Position numbers and translations under genes: made by a program. Shown in pieces: positions 1-12,054 of a stretch of 64,000 nucleotides of DNA. The notes beneath the pieces are model-generated. The model was given only the letters and a program-made list of their open reading frames with translations. It was not told the origin of the DNA and did not search any database. Every line of letters begins with the position of its first letter. Position 1 is the stretch's first letter. Origin of the DNA: Edaphochlamys debaryana (lineage: Eukaryota; Chlorophyta; Chlorophyceae; Chlamydomonadales); contig JAEHOE010000111.1 of the NCBI GenBank assembly GCA_016858145.1, positions 248,001 to 312,000 of the forward strand, given 5' to 3'.

Positions 1-3000
1 GGCGCTGGACCTGCCCGCCCTGGACTACCTGGGCCCGGGCAGGTGGGGGGGAAGGGGGCAGTGCCCGTGTGTTTGCTGTGCATGGCGTGGGGATTGCGCA
101 AGGGTCTCGCCGAGGCCGCTTCTGCGAGGGGCATGCCCCCGCTGACCCTCACCCCAGGCTATCAGGTATCAGCTGCCGGCCCCCTTGCCCCCTGCCCTCG
201 CCTTGCTCTCGACCTACCCTGCCGCGCCCCTCCCCCCCAGGCCGCTGGGCTTCCACTACGACGCGCAGGGGAACCTCATCGTGTGCGACTCACTCAAGGT
301 GGGGAGGAGGGGGGGCCGGGGAGGAGGGGGTCGGGGGCACGGGGGTTGAAAGGAGCGGGGATCGTGTGGAAGCACCAAGGAAACGTACAGGTGCCAATGG
401 GGAGGAGCGGCGGGGCGGGGCATGTGCCCACGCCACGGGTTGGCGTAGGGTGGGCCCTGCAGACCAAGCAAGTAGCCTGCTCTGCATGCTTAGGCCAGCC
501 TGAGCACTGAGGCTTCATGCTTCCCCGCTCCTGCCTGCACACCTTCCGCCGCAGGGCCTTATCATGCGGGAGGCGGGCACGGGGCGGCTGGTGAGGCAGG
601 GGGAGCCGGCGGGTGCTCTCGACGCTCGCCAGCACAGCTAACAGCCTGTACCAGCCCCCACCGCGCCTCCCACCCTTGGCAGCACAGCCCTCCTGCCCTC
701 ACGCCCTCTCACCCACTCGCCCAGCGCTCACTCCCCCCTCGGCCCCCTGCGCTCACTTCCCCGGCGACCCCCCGCCCCCCCACCACTTCACCCAGCACGC
801 GGCCCTTGAGCACCCCCCCTCCAGCAATGCTCCCCACCCCGCAACCCAACCCGCCCCCCTCCCCCAGGTGGTCCTCACCAGCCGCGTGTCCCCCGACGAC
901 CCCACCGCCCCCGGCTCCCCCCTGGCCTACACCAACGACCTGGACATCGCCCGGGGGGAGGGGGGGGCCATCTACTTCTCGGACAGCCAGGTGGGGGGCG
1001 GCATGGGGCAGGTTGAAGTTAGGGGCTTGCCGGGCATTTGCAGGAGCGCCGCCTCCGTTGCAGGCTTGGAGGGTGGGGCGGGTCCCTTGATGCATACGCT
1101 AAGCCCCGCCCGCCCAGCCGCCTGTCGCTCCGCACCCCCTCCCCCCAGGCGGTGCCTGTGGGTCTGTCCCCCGACCAGGGCCCCTTCTACGACACCTTCC
1201 GCGGCTTTATGCAGGTGCCTGGGGCGGGGAGGGGGGCGTTTGGGCCGAGCGAGGGGCGTTGGGGTGTCATGAGTGGACCGAGTCCCGCCGTTCCCTCTAA
1301 CGTCAAGGCTCCTGCGCTGCAACTTACTGCCTTCACATGCCCAATGACCATGGTGCCCCCTGCCTCCCCGCTCTTCCCGCCCACACGCAGGGGCTCTACA
1401 CGGTAGGTCGGGAGGGAATCGAGCCCAAAGCGGGGGGCAGGCGGCGCCTCGGGAACCCAGCGGGCGTGCAGTGCCCCGGCGGCTTCACAATCCCCCTGAT
1501 GCTGCCATGTCCAAAATCCCCATGCTCAACGCCTATCTTGCTCCCTGCTCCTCCCTGCTCGGTCCCCCCCGCCTTCCGCCGCAGGGTGTGCCCAGTGGCC
1601 GGCTGCTCCGCTACGACCCCGCCAGCCGCCGCACTGAGGTAGGGGCATCCCTGGTGCTGCACGGTAGTCGCCATGGCACACGGGGCGCGGGCTGGGATAG
1701 CACAGGCATCAGTCCGGCGGTTGCGGCCCTTGTCACCACACGGAGGGCACCCGTTGAAGGCACTCCTCCCACGTCCTCCCACGTACCGGTGCCCCCCCTC
1801 ACAGAGCCCTACCTGCTCCTGCTCTACCCCCCCTCCCCCTCCCTCTCCCCCGCCCCCGCAGGTGCTGGCGTCCGGCATCTTTTTCGCCAACGGTGTGGCG
1901 CTGTCCGCTGACGAGTCCTTCGTCACGGTGGTGGAGACCACCCGCCGCCGGGTGCTGCGGTGGGGCCCCGTGGGGGGGGGGAAGGGCGGGAGGGGCGGGG
2001 TCCTGGCGCAGGTGGCAGGTCGCAAGGCGCCTCGGGTGCCGCGTGCCGGACTGGGACCTGCACCTGCCACCCCCTTACGTTGCACGCCTCTACACCACAC
2101 GTTCGGTACTCTGACCCTCACACCGATCCACCTCACCTGCCCCCTCTCCACGCCGCCCCGCCCCATCCCACCCCCCAGGCACTGGCTCAAGGGGCCCAAG
2201 GCGGGCACCACGGATGTGCTCATCGAGCGCCTGCCGGGCTTCCCGGACGGCATCTCGCTCGCCTCAGACGGCAACTTCTGGGTGGCCCTGGTGGGGGAGG
2301 GGGGAGTTGCGTGGGTTGGGGAGGGGGGTGCAGTGTGGTAGGGCGGCTGGAGCGCCGGCTGTGGAGCGGCGCGGCCGGGCTTGCGTGTCGGCGCTCCTCT
2401 GCTCTGTGAACGCCTCGCCCCGTCACCTGCCCTCCCCCCCCCTTCACCCCTGCCCCCCAGGTCGTCCCCATGAACAAGCTCCCCGTGGTGCTGCAGTACA
2501 AGCTGGTGCGGGTGAGCGCCAGTGGGGGGGGGGCCCGGAGGGGGGCAGGGGGACAAGGGAGAGGCGAAGGAGAGGGGGGCCCATTCTGAACATCTTAGCT
2601 ACAGTACGCCTGGCACGCTTGCCGTGCCCGTGCTGACCTCGACCTGTAGGGCAGGTACAGTTGCCCCATCACTACCGCCCCCGGCCGCAGGTGATCCTCG
2701 CCTACCTCCCGCCCTGGGCCCGGCCCCCGCTGCCCAAGTGAGCCGGAGCGGGGGCTGCATGGCGCATACCGCCTGGCTGCGTGTGTGCAGGGCTGCTCGT
2801 GTGGCTGCGTGTGCGTGCCTTGCAGCGAGGCCAGGCCGTTGGGTTAGGTCGCTCGCAGTGCCGCCCCTGTAACTGCGGTGTCCGACCCTCCCTCCCTTTC
2901 TCCTCCCCAGGTGGGGTGGGGTGCTCAAGATCAGCCCCACTGGCGAGCCGCTGCAGGTGAGGCACCGGACCACCGGGTAGAGGCGAGGCAGCGGGGGGCT

Positions 3001-3583
3001 GCTGCGGCGCCGCTCGCTTGGCCCCTGCCAGGATGGATTGCCTGAGGGGGGGCTCAGATGGAGCAGTGCGGTCGCTGCTTGCCTGCTGTGCCGTGCACCG
3101 CCGTCACAGCCTGCGTGAGGGCTACCCGTAACCAACCCTACCCGCCTTCCCCCCCTTGCCGCTCCGCAGCTGCTGATGGATCCCGATGGATCCAAGATCG
3201 CCTACGTGTCGTCCATCGTGGAGCATGGCGGGGTGAGCTGGCGGGGCAGGGCCCAGGGCGCGGACGCGTAGCGACCGGGCGCAGAGGGCGGGAGGGATCG
3301 TCATCGCGGCCTCGGCCGTTGCGTGCACAGGCCTTCGCTGCGCTGCGCTGGGCGACCGCCTCCGCCCCCAACCTCCCCACACCCACGTGTCTCCGCTCTC
3401 CTGTTGACCACCTCCACTGTGTCGAAGCCCTTGCCCCGTGCCCCCGCCCCTCTTACCTCGCCCCACCCGTCTACCCCCCATCCCTCTCTCCGCCCCCAGC
3501 GCCTCTACTTCGGCAACGTCAAGGAGAACTACGTGAGCTACCTGCAGATGGAGGACGTGCCGCCCCTGCCGGCGGGGAAATGA
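1..3583 (+). CDS. Strictosidine synthase-like / APMAP-type beta-propeller protein, 5' partial
   Basis: The start lies outside the window; the first complete codon begins at base 2. Fourteen exons fit: 1-42, 241-298, 555-590, 868-990, 1149-1214, 1391-1402, 1585-1638, 1862-1959, 2179-2290, 2461-2511, 2691-2737, 2911-2956, 3170-3232 and 3500-3583 (stop TGA). All introns are GT-AG and phases agree throughout. The spliced protein carries family hallmarks in order: [25 protein letters not shown]...[35 protein letters not shown] and LPGFPDGIS...FWVAL. These are blades of the six-bladed propeller shared by strictosidine synthase-like and APMAP/SMP-30-type hydrolases. Plant members of this group mostly lack true strictosidine synthase activity, so the substrate is unknown. 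Any signal peptide or membrane anchor would be in the missing N terminus. A 12-base exon encodes GLYT. I saw no TGTAA signal downstream. Confidence 0.85.
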
Positions 3584-3819
3584 GCGCCGAGGCGGGGCAG
3601 CGACGGGGAGCGCGGAGGCGGAGCTGCGGGGTGCAGGGTAGCGCAGGATGGGCGGGTGTTGGGGGCATGGGGGCGTCGTGCTGCACGTGAAGCGGTGCGT
3701 TGTCCGCTGTTGATTCTCTTGACTAGTCTCCTCCATCTAGTCCGGGCCCGGAGGCTTCGGAACCCGCGGGCCGCGGCCCCTTCAGGGCGACGCCCTGCTC
3801 CCCACCTGTGCAAGCCCAG

Positions 3820-4260
3820 GCCACCAGCTGCCGCTGCTGCACAAGCTGTACGGCGGCGTACGGCGTGTTGTGGGCCTGGACCTGTCCCGGGGCATGGTGG
3901 ACCTGGCGCTCCGGGAGATCGAGGCGTACGAGCGGGAGCAGCGGTTGCAGGGAGGGGGCTCGGTTGCGGGGCTGGAGGCTGTGGTTACGGACGCCAGCTG
4001 CCTGAACGCCCTCGCCCCCGCAGCGGCCGTGTTCTAAGTGTTCGGGCTGCAGCAGCTGGGGGCGCTGGCACCGCAGATTTGGGGCGGGGGCGGGGTACAG
4101 GCGGGACGAAGAGGGGGAGGCGGCGAGGGGCAAGCCAAACCTTACTGATCCCGGTGTGGAGTCGTCGTCCCCCTCCCCCCGACCCACATCGCTGCCCTGC
4201 GCGGTGGTGGATCTCTGGCCCTCCATACCTGAGGGGAGCGCCCTCTGGCAGGGCATAAGA
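3820..4260 (+). pseudogene. Decayed partial copy of the methyltransferase gene at 36402-37957
   Basis: Bases 3820-4076 match exon 2 of the methyltransferase gene on the other strand at 37365-37621, giving GHQLPLLHKLYGGVRRVVGL and onward with few changes. The frame is closed by TAA at 4035-4037 where the parent has TCA (Ser) in the same position, a single-base change. The parent's donor GT after CTGGCACCGCAG is AT here. Intron 2 is still recognisable (gggcaagcc, then ccgacccacat), followed by the 3' part of exon 3 (GTGGTGG...CTGGCCCTCC). The first part of exon 3 is missing, and exons 1 and 4-6 were not found. Keeping an intron means the copy arose from DNA, not from reverse-transcribed mRNA. 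It cannot make the enzyme. Confidence 0.85.
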
Positions 4261-5347
4261 AAGAAGGCACAGGGGGTAGAGGCTGTGGGCCTATTGCCCT
4301 CGACCCACATCACACCGGTAGGCAGCAGCTAGGGAACAGTCAGGGAGTCAGCACAGGCCATCCCAATCTACCCCAAACCCTGTTCGCACGTTGACTTGGT
4401 GGAGGTGGCGAGCAGCCGAGCACGTAGTGCACTGTGCCACTGTGCAAGCTGCGCTGCGCTAGGCGTGAACTTTGGGGGGGTTAGGGATGGTCCCTAATTA
4501 TAAACAGGGAAGGGTGGCCCCTTGCGCCGGACCTACATCCAAGACCAGGCTTTGGGAAGTTCTGGGCATTGTTGGTTCTCCTGCAGCCTTACTCCCTAAC
4601 TTTTGAAAGCGGGGATCTGGGAGGAGCGAGCACCAGGGCGGGCAATGCGGAGCGCAGCAGCGCAGTGGCCCAGTCAGCTTGCCGGGCTTGGCCGGGCACG
4701 CCTGTGGCACAGTATGGAGGCTCGTGTCGCGCAAACCGGCGTAAGTTCCGGCTTTCCAGCACACTGAACGTGACATCGGGCATGAGCGAAGTGCTACGGC
4801 GTAGTGCACTTGCTGATGAGCTTGCTCCGGAGGGCATGGCCGAGGTAGGCCGGGGGTAGCGTGCGTGCGGGTGGGGGTAGCACCGTGGGGTAGCACGCGG
4901 TGGTGCCGACGAGGTGGCCGCGTGCTCGCCCCTGCGCTTCGAGCTGTTGCCCCAACAATGTGTTATTACTGCAGTCAAGCGCCCAAGCTGCATAGCCCCG
5001 GCGCATGCGAGCTGTCGCGCGCCTCGTCGGACGCATGGCAGGCCGCCTGCAGGTTGGCTAGCCAGCGCTAGCAACACAGCGCTGTGTGCGCCACAGCGTG
5101 AACGTGGTCCAGCGGGGTGCGCCATACAGGCGGTTTGGCGCTTGAACGACGCCGAGTGCTATGCAACACCCGTCCGCGCGCTCCCGCCCTCCAGGTGGCC
5201 GCCGCAAAGTCGCCTCCCTGCCTCTCGAACACAGCTCAAGGCGTTGGCTGCTGCCTTCGTCGACGTCGCAGCTGCATGCGAGCGCGGAGCCGCGGTTCCG
5301 CATGGAGGAAAAATTGTACGGCCCGAACGCACTTCGAAGAGCCCCGA
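4261..5347. other. Non-coding stretch upstream of beta-tubulin
   Basis: No open frame here looks like a protein, and codon use is not gene-like. The left part follows the methyltransferase pseudogene and includes a copy of the GACCCACAT motif at 4302-4310. The right part, about the last 600 bases, should hold the tubulin promoter. Confidence 0.6.
5234..5243 (+). promoter_or_regulatory. Possible tub-box-like element
   Basis: GCTCAAGGCG lies about 105 bases before the TATA-like element. It resembles the 'tub box' (GCTC[G/C]AAGGC...) reported upstream of Chlamydomonas tubulin genes and linked to induction after deflagellation, but lacks one base of that consensus. The assignment rests on similarity and position only. 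Confidence 0.35.
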
Positions 5348-5353
5348 ATATAA
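5348..5353 (+). promoter_or_regulatory. TATA-like box of beta-tubulin
   Basis: ATATAA in the context ccgaATATAAgccgc lies 138 bases before the tubulin ATG, in a GC-rich surround. Transcription would be expected to begin about 25-30 bases downstream, giving a 5' leader of roughly 105-110 bases. Confidence 0.55.
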
Positions 5354-5485
5354 GCCGCACCCGCACCCGCACAACCATACTAGCGAGCAGCGAGCCGACA
5401 CACCTACGACTACTACTAGACCCGCAACACATAAACAGCGCGGCCCGCGCAACCCCCTCTCCTCGTCTTTCTTCTCCAAGCAAAC

Positions 5486-7362
<1,877 letters not shown>

Positions 7363-7785
7363 ACGACTCGCCTATGACCCTAGCGGCGGACCCGGTGTAG
7401 GTGGCCTATGACTTTGGGATCCTGCCCTTGTGACACCTGACCTTTGACTAGCAGCGGTAGCGGTGGTGGCAGGGCGTATTGCCCTCGCCAATCGGTGGCC
7501 TGGATAACGCGGTGAATATTGCATGTTTCTGCACTCGGAAAAGACAATTCATCTGTCAAGGACTAATGTCCTGGATCACGCGCATGCCGTCGGGCTGCGT
7601 TGCACTTTACACGTGCACGCCTGTAGGGAAAGACGCCTGCGTTCGGTTGGCCTTTGTGACTGGAGCTTTGTGTCTGGCTATCTTTGCTGTGTTTGAGGCG
7701 GAGGGGTGTCACACCCTGAACGTAAAGGCATGGCAGGCTGGCTAAGGCGCAGAGTGCTGCTCGCGAGTGGCCCCGAACGCTACAC

Positions 7786-7790
7786 TGTAA
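7786..7790 (+). terminator. Polyadenylation signal TGTAA of beta-tubulin
   Basis: TGTAA occurs about 425 bases after the tubulin stop. Volvocine mRNAs normally use TGTAA about 10-20 bases before the cleavage site. The preceding stretch is then the 3' untranslated region; the short open frame within it (7479-7745) is not supported as a gene. Confidence 0.7.
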
Positions 7791-7803
7791 GCGTCAGGTT
7801 GAT

Positions 7804-9187
7804 TGCTACCTTGCCCTGTGCCCTCATCAGCCACTCACCAGTCAGCAACTTGGCTTCCTCCCGACAGAAGTAACTGCCCTCCGTATCAGCCACTTAGTAG
7901 GCAGGAGGAACTCTGGTACCTCTCGACAGCAACTCTACGTGCTCTTGCGGCCTACTACCACCCGACACTGAAGCTGCATCCGGTGGTTGACTGAGAGCGA
8001 GCAAGTTATCAGTGTCCAAACGTACTTGGACGGCACCTGAGCACCTTGGCGCGCTGAAGCCATCGAGGTATGCCCTTGCTGCAGGCGCAATTGGGGTGTG
8101 ATGTTCCGTCGGTCGGGAGGGGGGGGAACCGGCGGGTTGGCCATTCACTCAAACCACTGAGCTGCGCAGCAGTCCGGGCTTGCCCCCCTTTTTTTTGGGA
8201 GCGGGACTTCGTTGGGTGTGCATGGCCGGTGGGTCGCCGGTGGGTCGCGGGCGGCGCAGGGGGCTGCTGGGGGAGGGAGGCCGCGTGGCCGCGGCAAGGC
8301 ACGTGCACCCCGCCGCACTGCACCACGCGACAGAGCGCATCATGTAGGTGACACGCCTCATGCAGCATGCGTGGCGCGCGCGGCGAGTCGCAGGCGCTCT
8401 AGCGTGCCTCGGGAAGGCGCCGCAAACGCAGCAAACGGAGCGGCCGCGCCCCACGCCAGGGCTTTGCGCGGCCCCTGCTTTCTGCAACTTGGTTGAGACG
8501 GCCCTCTGCTTCTACGCTGGGGCACTGCCTGGCGGCGGGGGCGCGTCCGCGGCGACCCTGCGACTTCCGAGCGGAGGCTGGGGCAAGCCAACCCCTCCCG
8601 CTGTCATGGACATGCCATTCCAGGCCTCAGGCACACATGCCATGCCTCCACCCACGGCCGCCTCCCCTGCACTCCCGATGTTCAGCACCGCCCCAAGGCT
8701 TCAGCCTTGCACATGATATGCACATATCACAGCCACAGAATTGATAGTATGAACTAGTGGTGCCCACATGTCGGCCAAAGGACGGGCAGGGGCCCATCGC
8801 CCAGCATGGTCAAATCCTCGGAGCCCTCGCGACCAACTCGGGCCGCCGAGCAAGGCATGTCCGCCCGTCAATAGAGCGCGCCTACAGCAGTCCATGGACA
8901 CAGGAGCAGAAGGAACTGGAGTCACGGGTGACCCTGGTCACAACGGCCCCCTGGGAGCGGGAGGCTCCTCACTGCTGCCTCCCCAAGGCACGCTGAGGGG
9001 CGCCACCCTCGGTCACCACCCGCGCTCACATACACTTCCCGACCATGCCAGTCCTTAACACCCTGCCGCCACCCCGCACTGTTCCTCACTAGCTACTCTA
9101 GCTGGCTTCTTGGCTGCTCGACCCTTTGTGTGCGGGACCGGCATCGTGTGGAAAGGCTCATCCAGGTCCTCAAGCCGGATCCCAACC
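7804..9187. other. Unexplained intergenic stretch
   Basis: Between the end of the tubulin transcript and the stop codon of the second Clot-like gene I found no convincing exon on either strand. The right part must include that gene's 3' untranslated region, but no TTACA (TGTAA on the minus strand) was seen. Confidence 0.5.
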
Positions 9188-11283
9188 CTAGCAGCCGCCA
9201 CATGTCTTGCCCTTGGTGGCGATGACCTCAGCGGTCACCCGGTCCTGCGAGCGAGAGGAAGGGGTGGGGCAGGTTTGGGGTAATCCAGCCTAAGGCCATG
9301 GGGACGGGCCTTGCAAACGGGTGGCAGGACCCGCGCACACGTTAGCCTTGATTGACGACTTGTCTGCCGCTCTCAGAGCAGAACCCAGAAGCCACGTGTG
9401 CTAACCCCCTTACCACGTAGCGCTTGCCGGGGGCCACCTCCTTGACAAACTGAGCGATGAGGACTCGTAGCGACTCCTGCAGGTCAAGTCAGCGGGGCTA
9501 AGCACGTTGCCGGTCAGGTGCGGACTCAAGAGGGCGGACCGCATCAGAATTGCGCGGGGAATGCTGGAGGGTCCTGCGAATCCCAACAGCTATTACGCCT
9601 CGATGCGGATGCTAAATGGGACTGGGTTGGTGGGTGGGAACTGGGAACTATCAACACCTGCTACACCTGCACTCCTCTCTGTGCGTCTAGCATAGGGGTG
9701 GTGGGTGGGAACTATCAACATCTGCCCCGGCACCGGGTATCCGGCCTCCCTGAGCAAGTATTCAGGCAGCGTGAGGTTTGTGGTAGAGCGGCGTGTGGCT
9801 TCCGACGGCATGTGCGCGCGCGCATCTCTTTCGCTATGCGCTTGTCAATGTGTGCTATGTATCTATGTATCTATGTGTACGTATGCGTATCGGGAATAAA
9901 AGACCGAGAATGGGTGAGAAACAAAGAAAACCGGTTTCGGGTGCAGGGTGACGCCATGGACCCGCGGCCTTGCCTTGGTTTCGTCGCTGTTGAGGGTGCG
10001 GTCCAGGATGGCGTCGCAGCCGTGCTCGGGCGTGTAATAGTAGAGTGTCGGCAGGTAGGTGACCATGCAAGTCTTGTCCGCCCTGGGGGAGGAGGAGCAA
10101 GGGCAGGGTAGGGCAGCAATGGGTGCTCCCCTCCACGCGGCGATTGGGTAAACGGCTGCGGCGCGGGGGCCGGCGGTGCTATCCGCTCTGGTGCGTGAAA
10201 CCCTGAAACGTGCATCAACGAAGTGCACTCGTGCCGTTACTCCTTCCTTGCAGCTGCAGGCCTTAGTCACAGGAGGACGAGGCCGCTCACGCCCACACCG
10301 GGCAGCCCCCGCGCCCCACACCTACTTGAGCGGGTGCGGAAGGTCCCGCTTCCACTCGTGGCGCTCGCCGCTAGACACCTCCAGCAGGCTGCCCCCAACC
10401 GCGTTCACGACTTCCCTGGATGAGGGTAGCCGCAGTGCAAGGGACAGCGGATAGGAAGCAGACTTCCAAGCACGTTGTCCATCACTCGGGGGATGAAGTC
10501 TGTGCGCATGGGGTAACGCTGCCAGGGGCTGTGCACTGGGCAGCTGGGGACGTGTCGCCCCCGCACATCGCAGCTCATACGGGCTGCCCAGTCCATTCGC
10601 AAACGCGTCTGGTTGTGGCCGAGCTAATTAGTCCCCTCCCCAGCGCACCTGACGACGGGAGAGGCGGCGTAGCAGTCACGGCACCATGGGGTGCCGTCCG
10701 CGTCTGTGCCGCTCGTGAAGAGGATCTGGGTGAGGGGGCGGGGGCGGGCAGGGGCAGGGGGGCGTACTCAGTGGCCCGCCTCGTTGCAGGTGAGCCTCGT
10801 GCACGCCACGATCAGGTCCGTACCTGTCGATCTCACCATGCCCGAGGGATACCGGTATCTGTCCTTGCCCCTGCACTGAACTCACGAAGTGTGGCTCGGC
10901 GTGCTCCAACAGCTCCGGCAAGTGCTGCTTCCATTCGATGTGGTGGGTCAGCTTGTACAGCTTCCGCCTGTCAGTGCGGGGGGGGGAAAGACGATTGGGC
11001 CCCGATGATCCCATGTGGCTCAAGTCTTCGCCCAGCCCTGTCCTGCCGAGCGCACCAGCCTGCACCGGCATGCTGGTCGCCCTTCATGACTCCCCCAGTC
11101 CAAGCCCCGTGCCCACCCTCAGGCCCCCCCTGCCTACTTCCAATAGCTGGAGCCCCCTGAGCTCCACTTGACCGCCTCATTGACTTGCAAAGCAACCACG
11201 GTGAGTATAACGCCGATGAAGACCCCGCAGAGGAGGGTAAGGTAGGGCCGAGGGGCCCGCTGCTGGGAAGGGGCCACAGCCAT
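9188..11283 (-). CDS. Membrane-anchored Clot/TXNDC17-type thioredoxin-like protein, paralogue 2
   Basis: Exons, in reading order: 11283-11138, 10967-10886, 10725-10649, 10415-10326, 10082-9974, 9476-9414, 9244-9188; 207 residues. A short N terminus with basic residues is followed by a hydrophobic segment at about 14-32 (YLTLLCGVFIGVILTVVAL), predicting a signal anchor with the rest across the membrane. The thioredoxin-like region has FTSGTDADGTPWCRDC (C91, C94) and LPTLYYY, with Pro before Thr as at the family's cis-Pro. These fit the Clot family (PF06110), whose usual active site is WCPDC; here Pro is replaced by Arg. The chain ends TCGGC, a terminal CxxC. Intron 5 has a GC donor (AAG then GCAAGG). 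The upstream neighbour at 12055-14018 is a clear paralogue. Reductase partner and compartment are unknown. Confidence 0.75.
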
Positions 11284-12054
11284 ACTGGTGTGGGGAAGGT
11301 AGCCCGAGGTATCGACGCACGGGCTGGCGTGACCGCGGATGGTAGGGGGGGATTGTGGGTGGGGAGCGGGCAGGCGTGGCGCCGCGCAGAGACCGGACAG
11401 GGGGGGATGTGTTGTAAAGAGAGGGGGTTGGTTTCGCGGACGGGGGCTGGTGTTGCTTCTTCGCCTTGCGACCGCGGGCTATGAGCTCACAGCAGCACAA
11501 GGGATTGGTGGCAGTGGTCGCTACTACATGCTCAAACTAGAAATTGGGGATGCAAGCTTGCAACAGAGCGTCCCAGCGCACGAGAAGTGGCTGAAGTTCG
11601 GCGCGTGTTCGGTGCGGTGATGCTTGCTCTTACAGTATGGACACGGGGGTAAGCTTCTGCAAGAGGAATACTGGCTCTCACGCTTGCAAGCACGGCGACA
11701 TCCCGCCATCGGGCCCACGGACCAGCTCGGGGCACCGCACTTTGCACGGCGCACAGAAGGCTGAGGCTAGACATCGGGCCAATTGCATGTTCCAGCCAGG
11801 TTGAGCGCGGAGCTCTGAGCTCGACCGACCCGCCGGGTCCACCACCTTCAGCCATGTCGCGTGCCGTTGCTCACACCTACACCTCGTCCCCGTCCCCACG
11901 TCTCCCTCGCCTTGCTCACATGGAGCATGCTGCAGTCGCGCCTCGCAGCCCCGCAGTCCTCCCAAGCATCCCACCTCTCCGTCCGTCCTCCGCCAACCCT
12001 GAGATCCCGCAGTCCCGCTGTGCCCCAGTCCGCTACCACGCTTCCCCTCACATG
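11284..12054. other. Spacer between the two Clot-like genes
   Basis: It contains the 3' untranslated region of the upstream paralogue and presumably the promoter of paralogue 2. No exon was found. Confidence 0.55.
11630..11634 (-). terminator. Polyadenylation signal TGTAA of Clot-like paralogue 1
   Basis: TTACA on the plus strand, TGTAA on the minus, lies about 420 bases beyond the stop codon of the gene at 12055-14018. Its presence supports two separate transcripts for the Clot-like pair. Confidence 0.55.

Noticed and set aside
7479..7745. 88-codon open frame after beta-tubulin
   Set aside because: It lies between the tubulin stop and its TGTAA signal, with no motif or codon bias; it is 3' untranslated sequence.
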